DNA of 64,000 nucleotides from Liolophura sinensis (Eukaryota; Mollusca; Polyplacophora; Chitonida; Chitonidae): positions 37,127,385 to 37,191,384 of the forward strand of contig NC_088295.1 of assembly GCF_032854445.1 (NCBI RefSeq). The letters are read 5' to 3'. Positions 1 through 14,142 of this stretch are shown here, piece after piece. The notes beneath the pieces are model-generated. The model was given only the letters and a program-made list of their open reading frames with translations, searched no databases and was not told the DNA's origin. Every line of letters begins with the position of its first letter. The stretch's first letter is position 1. Position numbers and translations under genes: made by a program.

Positions 1-1079
1 GCCTGAGATAGATCACAGAGATGCATAACAAGGCAGTCAGTGTCCTAAAATGTTCACTACCAACCTCTTATCTTAGAGAAAACCAGGAAAATAAGCACTT
101 TTCAGACAAATTAATAAACTTTTCAAAAATATCAATGATTTTTCTTCACAGTCATGGGGACACACCCATTCAGACCTTTTCTTTTCAAATTCTTTTTCTG
201 AAGTGCAAAAGACAACTGACTTACCTTAACTTCGATATTCCCAGTCTACTAGACTTGCTTCCCGACAGCCAAGAGCAAGCTATGCCACACAGTTCTTGGC
301 TAACTTTTGAAGATGGAGCAGTTGGATGAGTCCATTGTGCACCATGGGTAGGCCACCTTTTCATTTTTGCTGACCTGGAGGCTGGAGCACAAGTGGCTTA
401 TTGGTCCTGAGTAAACTTGGTAAAGCCCACTTCAATCAGAGGTAAAAAGTGAAGATGTAGTCAAGCAGCACACATACCAGCATATACATATATATCTGCA
501 CTGGTTACATGTAATTAAGATGGACAGAAAGGAATATGTTGGCAGTTAGTTCACCAAGCCACTTGAACAAGAAAAGAAAGTGTACAAGAATAATTTGAAG
601 GGCATACAAGTCAATGACATCATTTCAAGAACATAGGCCCCTGTGATTTATACATACATGTGTCATCAGAAATACACGTATAAAATAACATTAAAAAGAC
701 CAAAAAAGAAACTCCACTTCTTTACTAACACTAGGTCTTCTTTCAGAAAACATCATAAATCAATTTTTCATAACTTTTCTCGTTAATGACGTCACTATAA
801 CCTATAGACAACTTCTTTTACAAGAAATATGACCTACAAAATTTTGTGAAAGTGAACGTGCACTACACAGAATTAAAAACCGTGTAGACGACAGATTTAT
901 TTATTTTGGAATGACGAAAATGCATGACTGTATATATGTAGCTAATCTTACAATGTACCTAATGACTGATCGTGCCAGGTTATGGGAGGTATCTTAAAAA
1001 GTACTGGGTTGTGCATATGACATTTTACATGCAACCGTCTTACTCCTATTTATTTATTTCTTTATTTATTTGATTGTGT
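1..1079. other. Intergenic DNA, no gene seen
   Basis: AT-rich non-coding sequence. The open frames here are short, have no recognisable domain and no coherent splice structure. The only discrete motif noted is a perfect palindromic cAMP-response-element core at 787-794. The (TTTA)n-like run at about 1048-1072 borders the SINE fragment that follows. Confidence 0.5.
787..794. promoter_or_regulatory. CRE palindrome TGACGTCA
   Basis: A perfect eight-base TGACGTCA, the classical CREB/ATF binding core, sits in AT-rich DNA. It lies 21 kb upstream of the phosphodiesterase start codon, so no link to that gene is shown. One eight-base match in 64 kb is close to chance expectation, so function is uncertain. 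Confidence 0.25.
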
Positions 1080-1227
1080 CGTATGTGGGAAGATTTTTCA
1101 GCAACCTGCAGATAGTCTGGTGTTTCCATCTGGCTCTGCCTGCTTTCTTCTCACCATAATGCTGCAGATGCCATGAAGTAAAATATTCTTGAATATGGTG
1201 TAAAACACGAATTAAATAAATAAATAT
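1080..1227 (+). repeat. SINE family A, 5'-truncated copy
   Basis: Matches the 3' part of the SINE seen complete at 5987-6249: a segment resembling gtgggaagat...cagcaacctgc, then the ccataatgct...gccat block, then ttcttgaatatggtgtaaaac and an (AAAT)n tail. The tRNA-like head is missing. The element is diverged, which suggests an old insertion. Confidence 0.7.
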
Positions 1228-1961
1228 ACTTGATGGTGGTTTAAAGTTGGAGAAACCATAAAAATGACATGAAGTTCAGATGAAAGAGAGCGCAAAGTTA
1301 ATCCTAAATGTGGCCTTTAATATTTTTTTTCCCGATTTTTCCTTAACGAGAAAAGACACTTGAAAATAATTTTTGCATGGTGGGTATTTGGGACAACCTT
1401 TTGGTATTCATAGTCTTTGTTTAATAACGTCAAAAATGAGGATAAAACACAGGTTTAATAAATATTTTTGCACTAGAATTTGTTCTGTTCAGCTAACAAA
1501 TGTATTAAACATCAATATGGGTCATATTTATATTTTCAACAATATGTTCATAAATATTATCATAATTCAGATTAAATGCATATGTTTCGATATAAACAAC
1601 AAATTTACATTCAAATAAATTTATTAGACAAGTATCACATCCTTATTTAGAAAATTATTATGCAACAATGATAAATACCAAAAGTTGGTTCCAAATACAC
1701 ACACCATACAAAAATATTTTCAACTACCCTTTTTCTTTAAAAAAAAAAAAAAAAAATCCCAAATAATATTAAAGATCATATTTGCCAATAAGTTTTGATT
1801 TTAACCACTCAACTGCTCTCTCCTCCTATGAATTGAAACCATGAAACTAAATCACAGTTTGAAGGCCTGAGATGCCCTATAGTGCTCCCTTTTTTTTTCC
1901 AGCTATAGTTCTAAAAAGACAGAGCGGTACATTAAAACACTTTTACCGACAGGCAAATTTC
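1228..1961. other. Intergenic DNA, no gene seen
   Basis: AT-rich sequence with a poly-A run at about 1739-1756. No coding signal, RNA gene or repeat family was recognised. Confidence 0.5.
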
Positions 1962-2320
1962 CAGAGTAATACATGCAGCACCTCTAATAAGAGCTGTAAT
2001 AACATCTTAAACAAAAGACTGCCACAGTAATACATGTAGCACCTCTAATAAGAGTTGTAATATCATCTTAAACAAAAGACTGCCACAGTCATACATATGG
2101 CACCTCTAATAAGAGCCGTAATAACATCTTAAACAAAAGACTGCCACAGTACTACATGTAGCACCTCTAATAAGAGTCGTAATATCATCTTAAACAAAAG
2201 ACTGCCACAGTACTACATATGGCACCTCTAATAAGAGCCGTAATATCATCTTAAACAAAAGACTGCTACAGTCATACATGACACCTCTAATAAGAGCCGT
2301 AATATCATCTTAAACAAAAT
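1962..2320. repeat. 61-bp tandem repeat, six units
   Basis: The motif acctctaataagag recurs at 1980, 2041, 2102, 2163, 2224 and 2283, giving spacings of 61, 61, 61, 61 and 59 bases. Each unit continues with a taatatcatcttaaacaaaa-like stretch and a gactgccacagt block. Units differ by a few substitutions; the last junction is two bases short. This is a minisatellite with no sign of coding. Confidence 0.95.
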
Positions 2321-4357
2321 ACTAAACTTTTAGTTTCTTTTCAGTCACAAAAAGCTGAACAAAAAGTCAAATATCTGCCATACGATGCAATAATTACCGC
2401 CATAATATGTTTTTAAACAATATATGGCCTCAATATTTAGTTGGATCCACTTAACAGCTTGAGAGCAAGTACAACTTCTGCCACATGAGATAATAATTAC
2501 TGCTCCAATAAGATGTCCTCAGACACACTGCATTAGTGATGTTGCAAAATGGCATAAATGGTTTGTACAGTCAAAATATGTACATGTATAGTTGTATGAC
2601 TGTAAATACAGACAGCCCCATGTCCATATGGCTACCAGACCTACACCTAGATGTAACAGGGGAGTTCTCAAAGGGATTGATTTTCCTTTTTTTTTTGTGC
2701 CAGTGTTAACAGACCCAGCAAATCTCCACTGCAGAATTCCTCTCCATTTGTCCCCAAACAATTCATCCTGCAATAACAACTGTGGTTTATCTGTACACCA
2801 CCTCAGCCTGCGGTCAGAATTCAACACACATACCTCACCCATAGCTTTAAACCTGGCCTACTTTAATACTGGCAAGAGCCTGGCTCCCAGTAAAGACTAA
2901 TTTCCACAACTGCAAACCTAACTTTATCTTTGATGGGGTTGTTAGCTCAGTGTCCATCTGATGCAACAACTACATCTCCAAACTTCAGCTCATGACATGT
3001 AAAAGTGTTATTTAGCACAACAGGAGTCAAGACGCTATGTTATATATGGCATTCTGTTTTGTCTTGTAGAAACTGCTTTTCATTAAATATAACCTTCTAG
3101 TGAAAAGACAGAGTGGCCTGAAGTTAAGGTGGTGATTTAAGTACCATCCAATTAAACAAAAAATTAAAAAAAATAATAACATTTATTGAATTTTTTGGGA
3201 AATTTTGGATTGGTTTTTGTTTTGATTGAAAGATGAGCACAAGATATTCATGTATTAAATCTGAAGGTACTGATTCTAAATAAAAATAAGTACACATATG
3301 TTCAAGGACTGTGAGAAGGGAAGACAAAATAAAGGATACTATCAACCTAAGACACGCAGAGATTAATTTTCTTTTGAGCACTACTTTCTTCAAATCTCAG
3401 ATATGTGCATTCCTGTGGTGCACGTACACAACTGGCAGGATAGATGCTGAATCAAGCCATGCAACCTTAAAAACTATATTTCTCCCAAAGTTTAATGTTT
3501 TGTTTGATTCTGGTTCATCCACCCTACAGAGGCAACTTTTTGGCGAAGTTCGAGTGATTCCTTATCGGAAAAACTTAAGTAAGGAATCACAAGTATCATT
3601 TTAAAACCTTAATGTACTACTGAAAAGTGCAAATACAGTATGTACAGAAGAGGTGAAAGTGCATATCAAACCACACCATGACTGCATGCCCTAATGCTCC
3701 CCAGTCAACAACCATATCACCCTGGGTGCTTTAATATACATGTATGAGGAGCCTTATCTCTGCTCCTTCCCACCCCTGCCCTCCTCCACAGCTGCTTGAA
3801 GTGGAAAGTGTTAGGGAAAGATTCAGTCCAAGCAAAGCACTTACATGTATGAAACTTCTTGCCTTGACAAGACACATACATGAATGCAAATCTTTACTTC
3901 AATACACTAATACTTAGAACTTTTTAAGTTGTGAAGTTTTTAATTTTTCTGTCATTAATATACACAAACCGCATCAATGATGGAACATCACCGTTGTTTT
4001 ATTGTGCTCTACATGTCATATGCACAACCCATGTTCAATACAGGCAGTACTTTTTAAGATACCTTCTACAATATGTACCTCAACATTGCTTAAGCTGATC
4101 ACATAGCCTACGCCTGCACCATGTGCACACTTCGCTAATCCTAGCACTATTACTACCATCCCATGTATATGGAAATGACAAATAGTTCAAACTTATCAAA
4201 TTTATCAACATCAGAGATCAGAGAACTAAAATCCAACCATAGCTAACCATTTCTCTTAACTTCACATGAATATCTGATACTTTTCAGAAAATTCTGCCAG
4301 CATCAGGGTATGCATCAGCATATATTTGTAAAGTGCAAAGGCATTTCCGTTGTTGCG

Positions 4358-4365
4358 TCACGTGA
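4358..4365. promoter_or_regulatory. Palindromic E-box TCACGTGA
   Basis: The sequence gcgTCACGTGAtgc contains the CACGTG core bound by USF, MITF/TFE and MYC-type bHLH-ZIP factors, with T and A flanks that favour the MiT/TFE class. No adjacent gene start is established, so the role is unknown. Confidence 0.2.
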
Positions 4366-4590
4366 TGCTAAGATCAGACCACTTCAACATGTAATTCATA
4401 TGACCTGCCAATAATGCCGCCAAGCATGTGTTTCTAACACAGCTTGTCACCTCTAGCCTCACACTACTGTAAGTCTGGATGGAGTGACCTCAGCTGATGA
4501 CTCAAACCCTGCAGCAGGAAGGGTACAGGCAGGATGATTGGTCTGAGGGAAACCCTTTGACACCCTCAAGACTAAACAAGTAACAGTACA

Positions 4591-4591
4591 C

Positions 4592-4622
<31 letters not shown>

Positions 4623-4623
4623 A
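4591..4623. repeat. Poly-C run plus (CA)n microsatellite
   Basis: Eighteen C residues (4591-4608) run directly into an (AC)n dinucleotide repeat. This is simple-sequence DNA and prone to length error in assembly. Confidence 0.95.
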
Positions 4624-5986
4624 GGGTCCAGGGGTACTACTACTGCTGGCAACCTTGGTGACATAAACGGGCCTTTCCACATACCAAAGAGAAAAAAGTT
4701 ACATGTACTAATCACTCACATCAATATAACACAGCTGTTTAGTGAATGAAACGTATCTGCTAAGAAGTTTTGCATACATCAGGTGGGCTGGGAAACATGC
4801 TCTTAAATTCTTAGTTATTAAAACTGTTTAAAAGTTAAAAAAAAAACAGATATTTCAGTGACACACACATCATGTAATGGATATTACACACATCTCATGA
4901 AAATTTCAGAAACATGTTGGTGAAATAGTGCTACAAATCAGCTATATTTTTCACTACAGACAGATGACCAGACATATGAACACCACAAGCCAGATGCTTT
5001 AAGCTGCATTCTCTGACATTGTACATGTCAAGCATGCACTTTTTCACTTGTTGCTGTTTTACTACAATTTCACATTATGATGCTAAAATGAAGTGTCAAA
5101 TATTAAAATATTACACTTAACACATTTTTAATAATTGCACCCTACATGTACATTTTTTTGTCCCACTTGATACGGTGAAGAAAGTTTGCAATATAAAGTA
5201 ATAAATAGACCGTAAGCTTTCATGTTTTATTAAATGAAAATACATATACATCATATGTAAAACTGATTGCAATGGGAAACTTGTAAAACTCCTTCCCGTC
5301 TGTATCAAGACGGTCCAAAGCAACATAAGTCCATTATCTCTGTTCACAATTATTGGTGTATGAGTGCTCACAAAACATATATTAAGTACACATGCACTGC
5401 ATCGTCAAATAAGCAAACGATGCGTACTATTGTAATTTGTCCCTTCTGTGTAGCTGATCATCAAGTCTCCCATTATCTATAACTACAAAGGAAGAATAAA
5501 TATCTGTAAGTCTCTCTAATGCATCAATGTTATACATGTTTACTGTATATCCTTCAAACTTCACCTGTTCACAAGCTGGGATTAAGATAGATGGAGGGAT
5601 ATAAAACTCTGCTCCTAGAGCCCACATTGTTATACTCGGTATTGTTTTAGTTCTGGCTCTGGGGTCACAATGTCTGGTTAGAGAGCGGCAAGTCGGGACT
5701 TGACTACTTGACTGCTTCGGGAACTATGGACGGCTGGTGGAGAGAGCTGATGTCATCTCCAACAGACCTGTTGATTGTAGGTCAAAGTGCCTGGTAGCAA
5801 AAACGCTAAGTTATGTTCAAAACGCTTCTTCGTGTTCATGGATAAGTATGACTCTCTGATACCAACAGATAATTGTGTACAATTATACACATATTCTGTA
5901 AGACGGCTCGGACTGCTAGAGACCACACAATTCCTTAGTAACAGACGGCATGATTGAAGAAATAATCGTCCCCTATGGTTAATTTT

Positions 5987-6249
5987 GGGGGACTCTGTGG
6001 CTCAGTTGGTTAGCACGCTAGCGCAGCATAATGGCCCAGGCGTCTCTCACCAATGCGGTCGCTGTGAGTTCAAGTCCAGCTCATGCTGGCTTCCTCTCCG
6101 GCCAGAAGTGGGAAGGTCAGGCAGCAACCTGCGGACGGTCGTGGGTTTCCCTGCGCCTCTGCCCAGTTTCCACCCACCATAATGCTGGCCACCATCGCAT
6201 AAGTCAAATATTCTTGAGTACAGTGTAAAACAGCAATCAAATAAACTAA
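5987..6249 (+). repeat. SINE family A, near full-length
   Basis: A tRNA-derived short interspersed element. The head carries a good pol III box A (TGGCTCAGTTGG at 5998-6009) and a box-B-like GAGTTCAAGTCC near 6067. The body includes the cttcctctccggccag block, an aacctgcgg...gtgggtttcc block and the ccataatgctggccaccatc block, and ends ttcttgagtacagtgtaaaac with an A-rich (AAAT) tail. The flanks atggttaatttt (5975-5986) and atggttaggttt (6250-6261) are consistent with a 12-base target-site duplication with two differences. It is the reference + strand copy for this family. Confidence 0.9.
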
Positions 6250-6261
6250 ATGGTTAGGTTT

Positions 6262-9200
6262 TTAGGAAAATTATATGGCTGTCAGGGATGGCGTATTCGT
6301 TGAACTTGTGTAATTCTCAGGTTTTCCACATAGTTTCTATAAAGTTTAGGTGATGTTTTTTGTTCAACCAGGGTTTACTAGTTGTAGGTATGTCTGATGT
6401 CCAGGAGTGGAATCATAGAAAGCACTGTGTTTAAAAGGGCAAATCAAAAACAAAGCATTCATGTCTTCTTTGCATGTCATGTCTTTTTTCCTTTTGACCT
6501 TTCAGACAAGGTATCTGTGACCATTGCTTCATGATTGCCCTTGTATTGTTAATCCGGCTTCTCACATTCCCCTTGTGACTTAGAAACACAGGTGTAAAAG
6601 CCATTCTCTGTGTGACACTTCCTACATGTCCTATACTGTTAACCCACTCTCCCTCTCCCATCTTTGGACTTAGAAATATAGGAGTGAAAGCCAACATCTT
6701 CAGACAATAAAAGACAAATGATATTTTGTTTAACTTTTATCCAAAAACTGTGTATACAGAATTTATTTTACAACTAATATACATGTACGAGTTTTATAAA
6801 CCATCTTAATTTTCAATTTTATATTTGCCGGTCTCCAATATCATGATATAGGGACGACATCTGAGTTAAGTTCTATCTGGTCATTTTTTATAATGACAGT
6901 TTACAATAATAACAGAGGGCTAACATGTTAAATCAGCATTTAAGCTCAGATCTACTGCACACAAATTTTGATTTGCAATGAATATGGCTCATGAAGAAAA
7001 AAAAAAATCATATACATGGCAATTATAGTCTATATTATCAGATTTTAGTCACTTGGTGTTGTGATTGAATTTTGGACGAGTCATCTTGTATGCGTGGGTT
7101 GTTGAATGAATTGACCCGCTAGCACTGCAATTTTTCTGTGTAATTTCCATAGTGCTTTCTCCATTTGTGTTGAATGTAATGCTCCCAAACACACACAATG
7201 ATATAGCAAAAGGACTTCAAGTGTTAAATGCCCAAACAAAACAAAATCTAAGTTTTCTTGCAAACTTTATGACACATGGGTGAAAATTAAAATCACAAAG
7301 AAAACTATGAAAATCCTACTTCTTAGCTGCTTTCAACAACAGAAAAAATTCAGCAAATTGCGTACTACAAATATATATTTACTGAAGGTACATTTTCTGA
7401 AACCATTCTGATGAAAAGTCAGCAGTGTTCAGGCTTGGGGTGGACTGATGTTTCTTTGAATAAAATGGAAAAATGACCCCTCAGCCCGAGCAAGTGGACA
7501 GTCATGAAGATGCCATATTGCTGATGCTCTCAACTGTACTACAAGAAATGAACAATTAATTTCACTGTTAATTTCCCATAGAGTTTAAGACAGTTAAATT
7601 TGTATGTAGGCAAACATTCTATACTAACTCAGTGACCATTTCTAGAATCTAACTTTTATACTATGGCGTATTTTGACACTTCTATGGTGTTGTCTTCTTC
7701 CTAGCTGTTGAGTTAATCTCATGAAGTCTTGGACAGCTACGTGATAAAGTGAAGCAAGTACATGATTCTTAAGCTTGACTCAACAAGAACAATAGAGCTT
7801 CACATCCCTCGGTCTATTGAAGTACAACATGTCAAGTACTACCACAACCTGCCTGTTTTGTATGTAAACATACAATTATCCTTTATAAACTAATACATAA
7901 AATGATACAAATCCATTTTCTGCATGCATATAAAGCTTTTCAAAAGATGTACATTTATATCACATTTAAAATTTGTAGTAGTATACATCCAAATTTTACA
8001 CAATTTGCAGACTTTGTAATATCTTATATTACATAACATAGAGAACATATAACCTATACAATACATAGAACCTATAACATAAAGAACATGCATGATTACC
8101 AACTTGTAAATAAACCCAGAAGACCACTAATCAATAAATATAAATGCAACAGTTAAATTGTATGCACACAAGTGTATAAACCATACTGTACATACACATG
8201 CTGCCTTTAATGCTGAGTGAGGTGTTTTGTGAGGAATTTTTTTAAATATCCTAAATGCTGCAGACAGGAAGTGGATTAAAAACTGCAGTTTCTAAGCACC
8301 ATTTTATTGTCTCTGATTGCCATAATGAGACACACTTGTTATTTCCTCTGCCTCACTATAGGTAACACACAAATGATGTCATATCCTGATTTCCCTTGTT
8401 TTAGTCCACAATACTGGAGGTTTGAGATTTCTCTATTACTCTAGATTAATTACATACATGTGGCTGGCAGCCAGACTTTAGTCAGCATGATGAAGGCAGG
8501 TCATGAATGTTATGAAAAGACAAGCAGATAGAAGGACCGACTTTCATGTTGTTGTTTTGGCATAGTTGACACCAATTTTCTTTCGTGTTTTACTGGTGAG
8601 CTAAAAAAATCCAATGACAGTAACATTGAAAATACACCATTTTATCTTGTCTGATCATAAAGTTATAGATGATTTTTTTCTGTTTTTAAAGGCTTTCCCA
8701 TGAAATATATGTCTTTCACAGGAACAAATGCTAGGACAATCCACATTTACCACACATCAGATGTTTTTTTACCAACATTTTTGTACCATCCTCCAACACT
8801 GAAAAAAAGATTTATTCGTGAAATGAAAATTTAAAATGGTGTGGCCTGTACATCAGTGGTGTTATTCAGATGAGCTGAATTAGAGAACCCCCTTAGGTTT
8901 TCGCAGTTGCTTAATCGTTAATTAAAGTCATTTCTTGTAGTCTTAGAGTGCCAGGTCTTTTAAATTGCTGATGATATTTTTTTTCCATCTCTTCTTCAAT
9001 ATATACTAGTAAGTTCAAAATTAACAAGCACGATTCGCTTTATTTCAACAGGAATTTTCTTTCGTAAAATCTGTCAAGGATTACAGAGAGTAAATGTCTA
9101 AACATCACATAAAGTAACATTCTTTAAAAAGCGTGGTTTCGAATTTGCTAGCAAATGATCAAATCACTAAGAATACACTATGACATGTGTACAGCAACAT

Positions 9201-10061
9201 AACCACAATGGACTACCCACAATGTAAAGCGAAACACTTCATGGACTGGTTAATTTTGGAGGAAAAAGTTATCTCCCCTTCCTTCTGTAAATACCAGAAT
9301 AGCTCTAGTTCAGAGAATAGCTGGAAACCCACATACATGTATTCAAGTATAAGAAAATTGAATTTCCAAAAATTTTCAATCTCCAAAATTTAACTTCTTT
9401 GACATAAATATGTATAACTCTTGTCACATCATAGAGCACAGTGGTCCTGTTGTGTCCTGACACATATAAGAGAAGATACATGTTGAAACTGCCTGTAAAT
9501 TTATCTACATGTATAAATGTAGCTGTACAATCAACTTAAAAAATGGGGATGTATTAATCATTTGAAAATATTTAATATGCATAGAAGTCAACAGGTTTCT
9601 GGGTAGGGAAAATATGACTATTTGATCTTTTCAAATGAATATGATTATTAAATATTAACTGCTAAAATATTTATTAATCATGACCAGGTTCTGCATGGAA
9701 GGATATTTCATGTAAAACATTTAAATATACAAAGCAGCTTGGTTTCTAAAGAATCAGGAGACATTCAGGGACTCCTAAAAGATGACATTTACAGCTCTAA
9801 AATTTATTTTCAAAGATATAAGACATTTTTTAAAATGTTCATTAGTGGAATAAAAAGCACAAAGGCACCCTGTAGAGACTGGCATCTAGAATCTTTCATA
9901 TAGACATTACACATTATTATAGACATTATTGTCATTGTGATCATGTATTTGGTCAGTCTTATAATCTTCTCTTCCACCAACTGAAATATGGCAGGCATAT
10001 CTGCACTTCAGGTTGGAAATTTTTTCGCTAGCTTGCAGAAATTTTACTCGCACTCTCTTTT
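6262..10061. other. Intergenic DNA, no gene seen
   Basis: Long AT-rich stretch. Open frames are short, lack recognisable domains and show no consistent exon structure. Dispersed TACATGTA motifs occur throughout. Confidence 0.5.
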
Positions 10062-10160
10062 CCTCCAACCATAAAACTGACTGCTGCATAAGGGGGAAAA
10101 CTCTTCAGCATGGGTTGGACAAATATCAAATAAATAAATAAATGAAATAAAAAAATATGT
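10062..10160 (+). repeat. SINE family A-like 3' fragment
   Basis: Resembles the 3' end of family A: cctccaaccataaaactgac, then ataagggggaaaactcttcagca, then caaatatcaaataaataaataa. The match is diverged, but the order of blocks is that of the intact copies. Confidence 0.5.
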
Positions 10161-13100
10161 AAAGTGGTAAGATCTCTGGGTTCAGTTAATTAAAATGATT
10201 TTCCTTGGTAAAAAAAACAACATATCTACATGTACATATTCAGCTACATGTATAACTGTGGTAACATGTTGATATACTTTCAACAGCTTTACATTAACTT
10301 AAATCACAAGACAGCACCTGGCTAAAACATATTTCAATCGAAAGCAGGATACTCAAGCTTTCTAAAAAGTATAATATTTTATTATTTTAATGAGATTTCA
10401 CTGAATAACATGTAGAACAAAACGACAAGGCTGCACAAATGGCTGGTATGAGTCAAGCAGCCATCTTGAGAATTTTATCCAATCAAACACGTTGCTATAA
10501 GCGTAAGCAACAAACATCCTTTACCCATTCTCTCCATGAAATGACATATGATAACACAAAACTACAACATAAGACATAATTTTGGGATCATTTATGATTT
10601 AGTTGCGAGTAGCTGAATGGCCATTTCACAAAATGTTGTGGGGCAAGTCTGTATCATTTACGGACCACCACAGGCGTAAAATCAGTTGTTTACAAGCCGT
10701 CTAATATTCAACAATGGTATCAGAACTTAAATCAGACAGTAACAGACGTGTTATAAAGACGTGCTGAAGCTGTGCCAAGACGAAGTTTCACTAAGCTGTT
10801 ATAGAGTTGAAAAACATCTAAAAAATATAAAGGCCGATTTAAGGTACTGGATGGTAGTCTTTCAGTAGACATATACATTAGTCAGGTGCTGTCTTTCACT
10901 TTAATTCTGATGTGATGAATATCATCTTAACTACTGTGCTCAGCTCCTATTTTCGACGACCTAGTGTTAACAGGGGCTATACTCAGTATACAAATTAGTT
11001 GTATCAATGGTGCAGGTCTCATTTTTTGAATTACATATTCCACCCCGCTATTAATTGTGGGCCGTGTGCAAATATACATATTAAATAGAGATGACCTTTT
11101 AAACAACATCGAGTGTGTCACGCAACTCACTCATTTGTATTAGCATTACAAATAGCTTTTTAAAGATAAAAATGACTAAAAGTACAAAACTACAGTGGAA
11201 TATACTGCTGTTACAAAATGTCACTCTAAAAAAAAAAAAAAAATCATTCAAAAGTAAAGCAAAAGTTTAGGCGAGTGTAATAATGTTAAGAAAAAAAGAC
11301 CAAACAAACACAAGTTAAAGAGAAAGAATGAACAGTTTTATGTATTGCATTGAGTAGACCATCTACACACAGTGTGGGAACACTTTGTCTTGTGAGCTTA
11401 TGGCTTGACTGAGTCTCCAAAAGAAAATAACAATCTAACCAAGGATAAATGGAGAAAAAGTACATCATCTGAGGTACTATACATAATTCACCATGTAGTT
11501 CACAGTCAAATCAGATGCGTAGGAATGTCCCTTATAAATGACCATTGGTTAGGAATTGAAATATTCAAATATTGTTTGCAATTTACCTTGTGGATAAGCA
11601 GTGTAAAATTTTTTTAGAACTTTTCTGGAATACTAATTTATTAATTAACAGCTTTAGTGGCTGAATATATGTTCACTTTAGGGTACTTAAAATATCTTAT
11701 ATCGTAATTTTAAAACATTCATGAGCTTTTGGAGTTGGTGAGAATATACATGTATTAACAAGGGAAACTATTCAGCAAAATACCTGGGCAGTTGTTGAAC
11801 ACAAGCAAAGAGCAATCACAATCAAGGTGGCAAGTTTGAGCCAAGATGTCATCCAGAAACCAAATATTGTACAGATAAACGATATGGTGCAGACTGGCTG
11901 AATTTGATATCAACTAATTTCAATAGTTTCAGCCAAGATATCCAAGGATTCAAAGAAATCAAAATTTTTACAACCCAAAACTCAAAACTGAGTTTTTTCT
12001 GGTCCAGATCAAGTTTATTTATATTGTAAATGCCGTCTAAAACCTGATATTGAGTTTAATTCCACTTTAGCGACCAGTAATTTGTGAACACTAAACTTTA
12101 AGTTCATTTGAGGTTTTCCACTGTTCATGATTTTATTGTTGATATATACATATACTTTTACAAGTATATAATCCTGTTGCATGTTCAGTTGTTGGTTATA
12201 CATTTAAGGAAAGACAGGCACAAACACACATAATATCACAATTAAACATGTGCCAAGTACAGAGATAAGGTTTATCCTGCTCAGGCTAAAGCACATAATG
12301 AAATAGTATACAAAATGAATAAAAAAAGAAACTACAACATAATAAACTTTACATGAAAAAAAATATGCAAACTGAAAGTAATGAACCTGTCTCTTCAGAA
12401 AAGTTTGGTGTAAGCACCCAAGGGAACCTTACCTCAGATCACTGAATAGCTTAGACCTAATTTATATTGCCTGTAAAACACTTATACTTCAGGAAGAGGG
12501 GAGCCAAGATCATGTTGAAGTTTATGGGTGAAATATCAGCCTTGTCCTTGTATATGAATTTCCCTGTTTTGATATGGAAAATGCACATGCCCTTTCAAGT
12601 GCCTCTACTTTCAAGCTTTCACATCGCAGTAATATATCAGTAAAAGGATACATTTTCTATCCAACAAAGTTTCCTTGGCATTATAGGGCTGGTGACTGTC
12701 ACTGACAGCTCGGGAAATCATACCAATTACATGAGCCTTGGCAGGATTTTGACGAGAGAACAATTCTCCTTACACCTGACTTACATTTTTGTTTACTATG
12801 GGATGTCCCAAACAGTACATTTCTGGTGACAAAGCACGGGGCCTGCTCCCTATATCAAACCGATACATGTGCCGGCTTTGTATTTTTATACACCGTACTT
12901 TGCACTGTATACTGTTGTTTTTTTTTGATGCAAGGAATCTGTAAATATTAAATATGACATGACAACATTGCACGTGCTTAGCGGACAAGGCTCTGTGCTT
13001 CTACTGGGTTACGCAGGTCAACACAGAGATTTAATGAGGGGTCAGACAGGCCTGATTCTGCTGGACTGGCCATAAAGTTGCTGAATACAGATGGTTATGA

Positions 13101-14142
13101 GTTTAGTTTTGTGTTCAAATTAAGGATGCTTGCTTTCAAATCAGGACAGTGACAGACTTCTGATGCAGCCACTGAAGTCAACCGCTCAATTCTATGCGTA
13201 TATTTTCGAATGCAATTCACTTTTTACCCCAAAATTTGAGTATTTGTACCAGAAAAACTCAGAATTGAGTCCTTTTAAGCCCAGTATTCAGTTTTTAACT
13301 GAATTTTACCATACAATACTGGCGTCTAAAATCGGCGCGTATAAATCCTTAACAAACAAGTTGACAGACAAACAGACAGACAGGTCAAAAACTAACTTGA
13401 AGAAAACATAAAATAGAAAACATTACCCGCAGATAACTGTTATCGTATGCTCATAAAGTATCACATTAGTCAAGGTAAAATATCTCAGTTCGCTTGAAGC
13501 CTGTCACTAGCTACAAATCACTAACGGCTGATCAATACTACAATTTCCCTTTCTTTCACATAACAGAACTACACTTGGGACAAGAAGTGAATATGCAATG
13601 TGGCCTGCCAATGCCTATGGCGTATGGTCAACTTTAGACGAGGTCAAAAACTGAAACATGCTGTTCAATTATTCATCCAATAAGGGTTATGAGTCTTCTG
13701 AGGACAATAAAGGGGAACAACTCCCAGTAAAAACCCAGAAGTAATACACTTAAAACCTTTCTGATGCTTGTCTCCCTTTACAACATACATGGTATGACGT
13801 GAGTAGCGTATATCCACCTCTTGAATGACTTTGAGCATGAGCAGCATGGACATGATGCTAGAACCTGAAATTTCTCACCATGTGTTTGTAATTAGTGTGG
13901 TTACTGATATGGTACATGTGAGGTACAACCACACCGTCAGTCAAATTGAATTCTGATTTGCCACTCCAATAATCTGTGTGCACAGCACACAAGGAATTAC
14001 ATACATCACACATAAATGCTGCATTCATTTTTCATAAAGGAAGTTTAATTAAGTAATACTCACTAAATTTAATAATCTGAAATGAAAAATGGTTACATTT
14101 CCTGGATGACAGTGACCAGATGTGATCTCAATAGGCCTGATC
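10161..14142. other. Intergenic DNA, no gene seen
   Basis: No gene supported. Two related palindromic stretches, around 11975-12010 and in inverse orientation around 13245-13275, both carry aactcaNNNNtgagtt-type hairpins next to ctggt/accag. They may be remnants of one small repeat family. Confidence 0.4.

Larger units (their letters stand above)
2321..5986. other. Intergenic DNA with simple repeats
   Basis: No gene is supported. A poly-C run followed by (CA)n lies at 4591-4623. A TCACGTGA E-box-type palindrome lies at 4358-4365. The stretch 5427-5990 is somewhat more GC-balanced and holds a short minus-strand open frame discussed under findings. Confidence 0.5.

Noticed and set aside
1962-2320. 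CRISPR-like array from regularly spaced repeats
   Set aside because: The whole 61-bp unit repeats, with no unique spacers, and the context is an animal genome.
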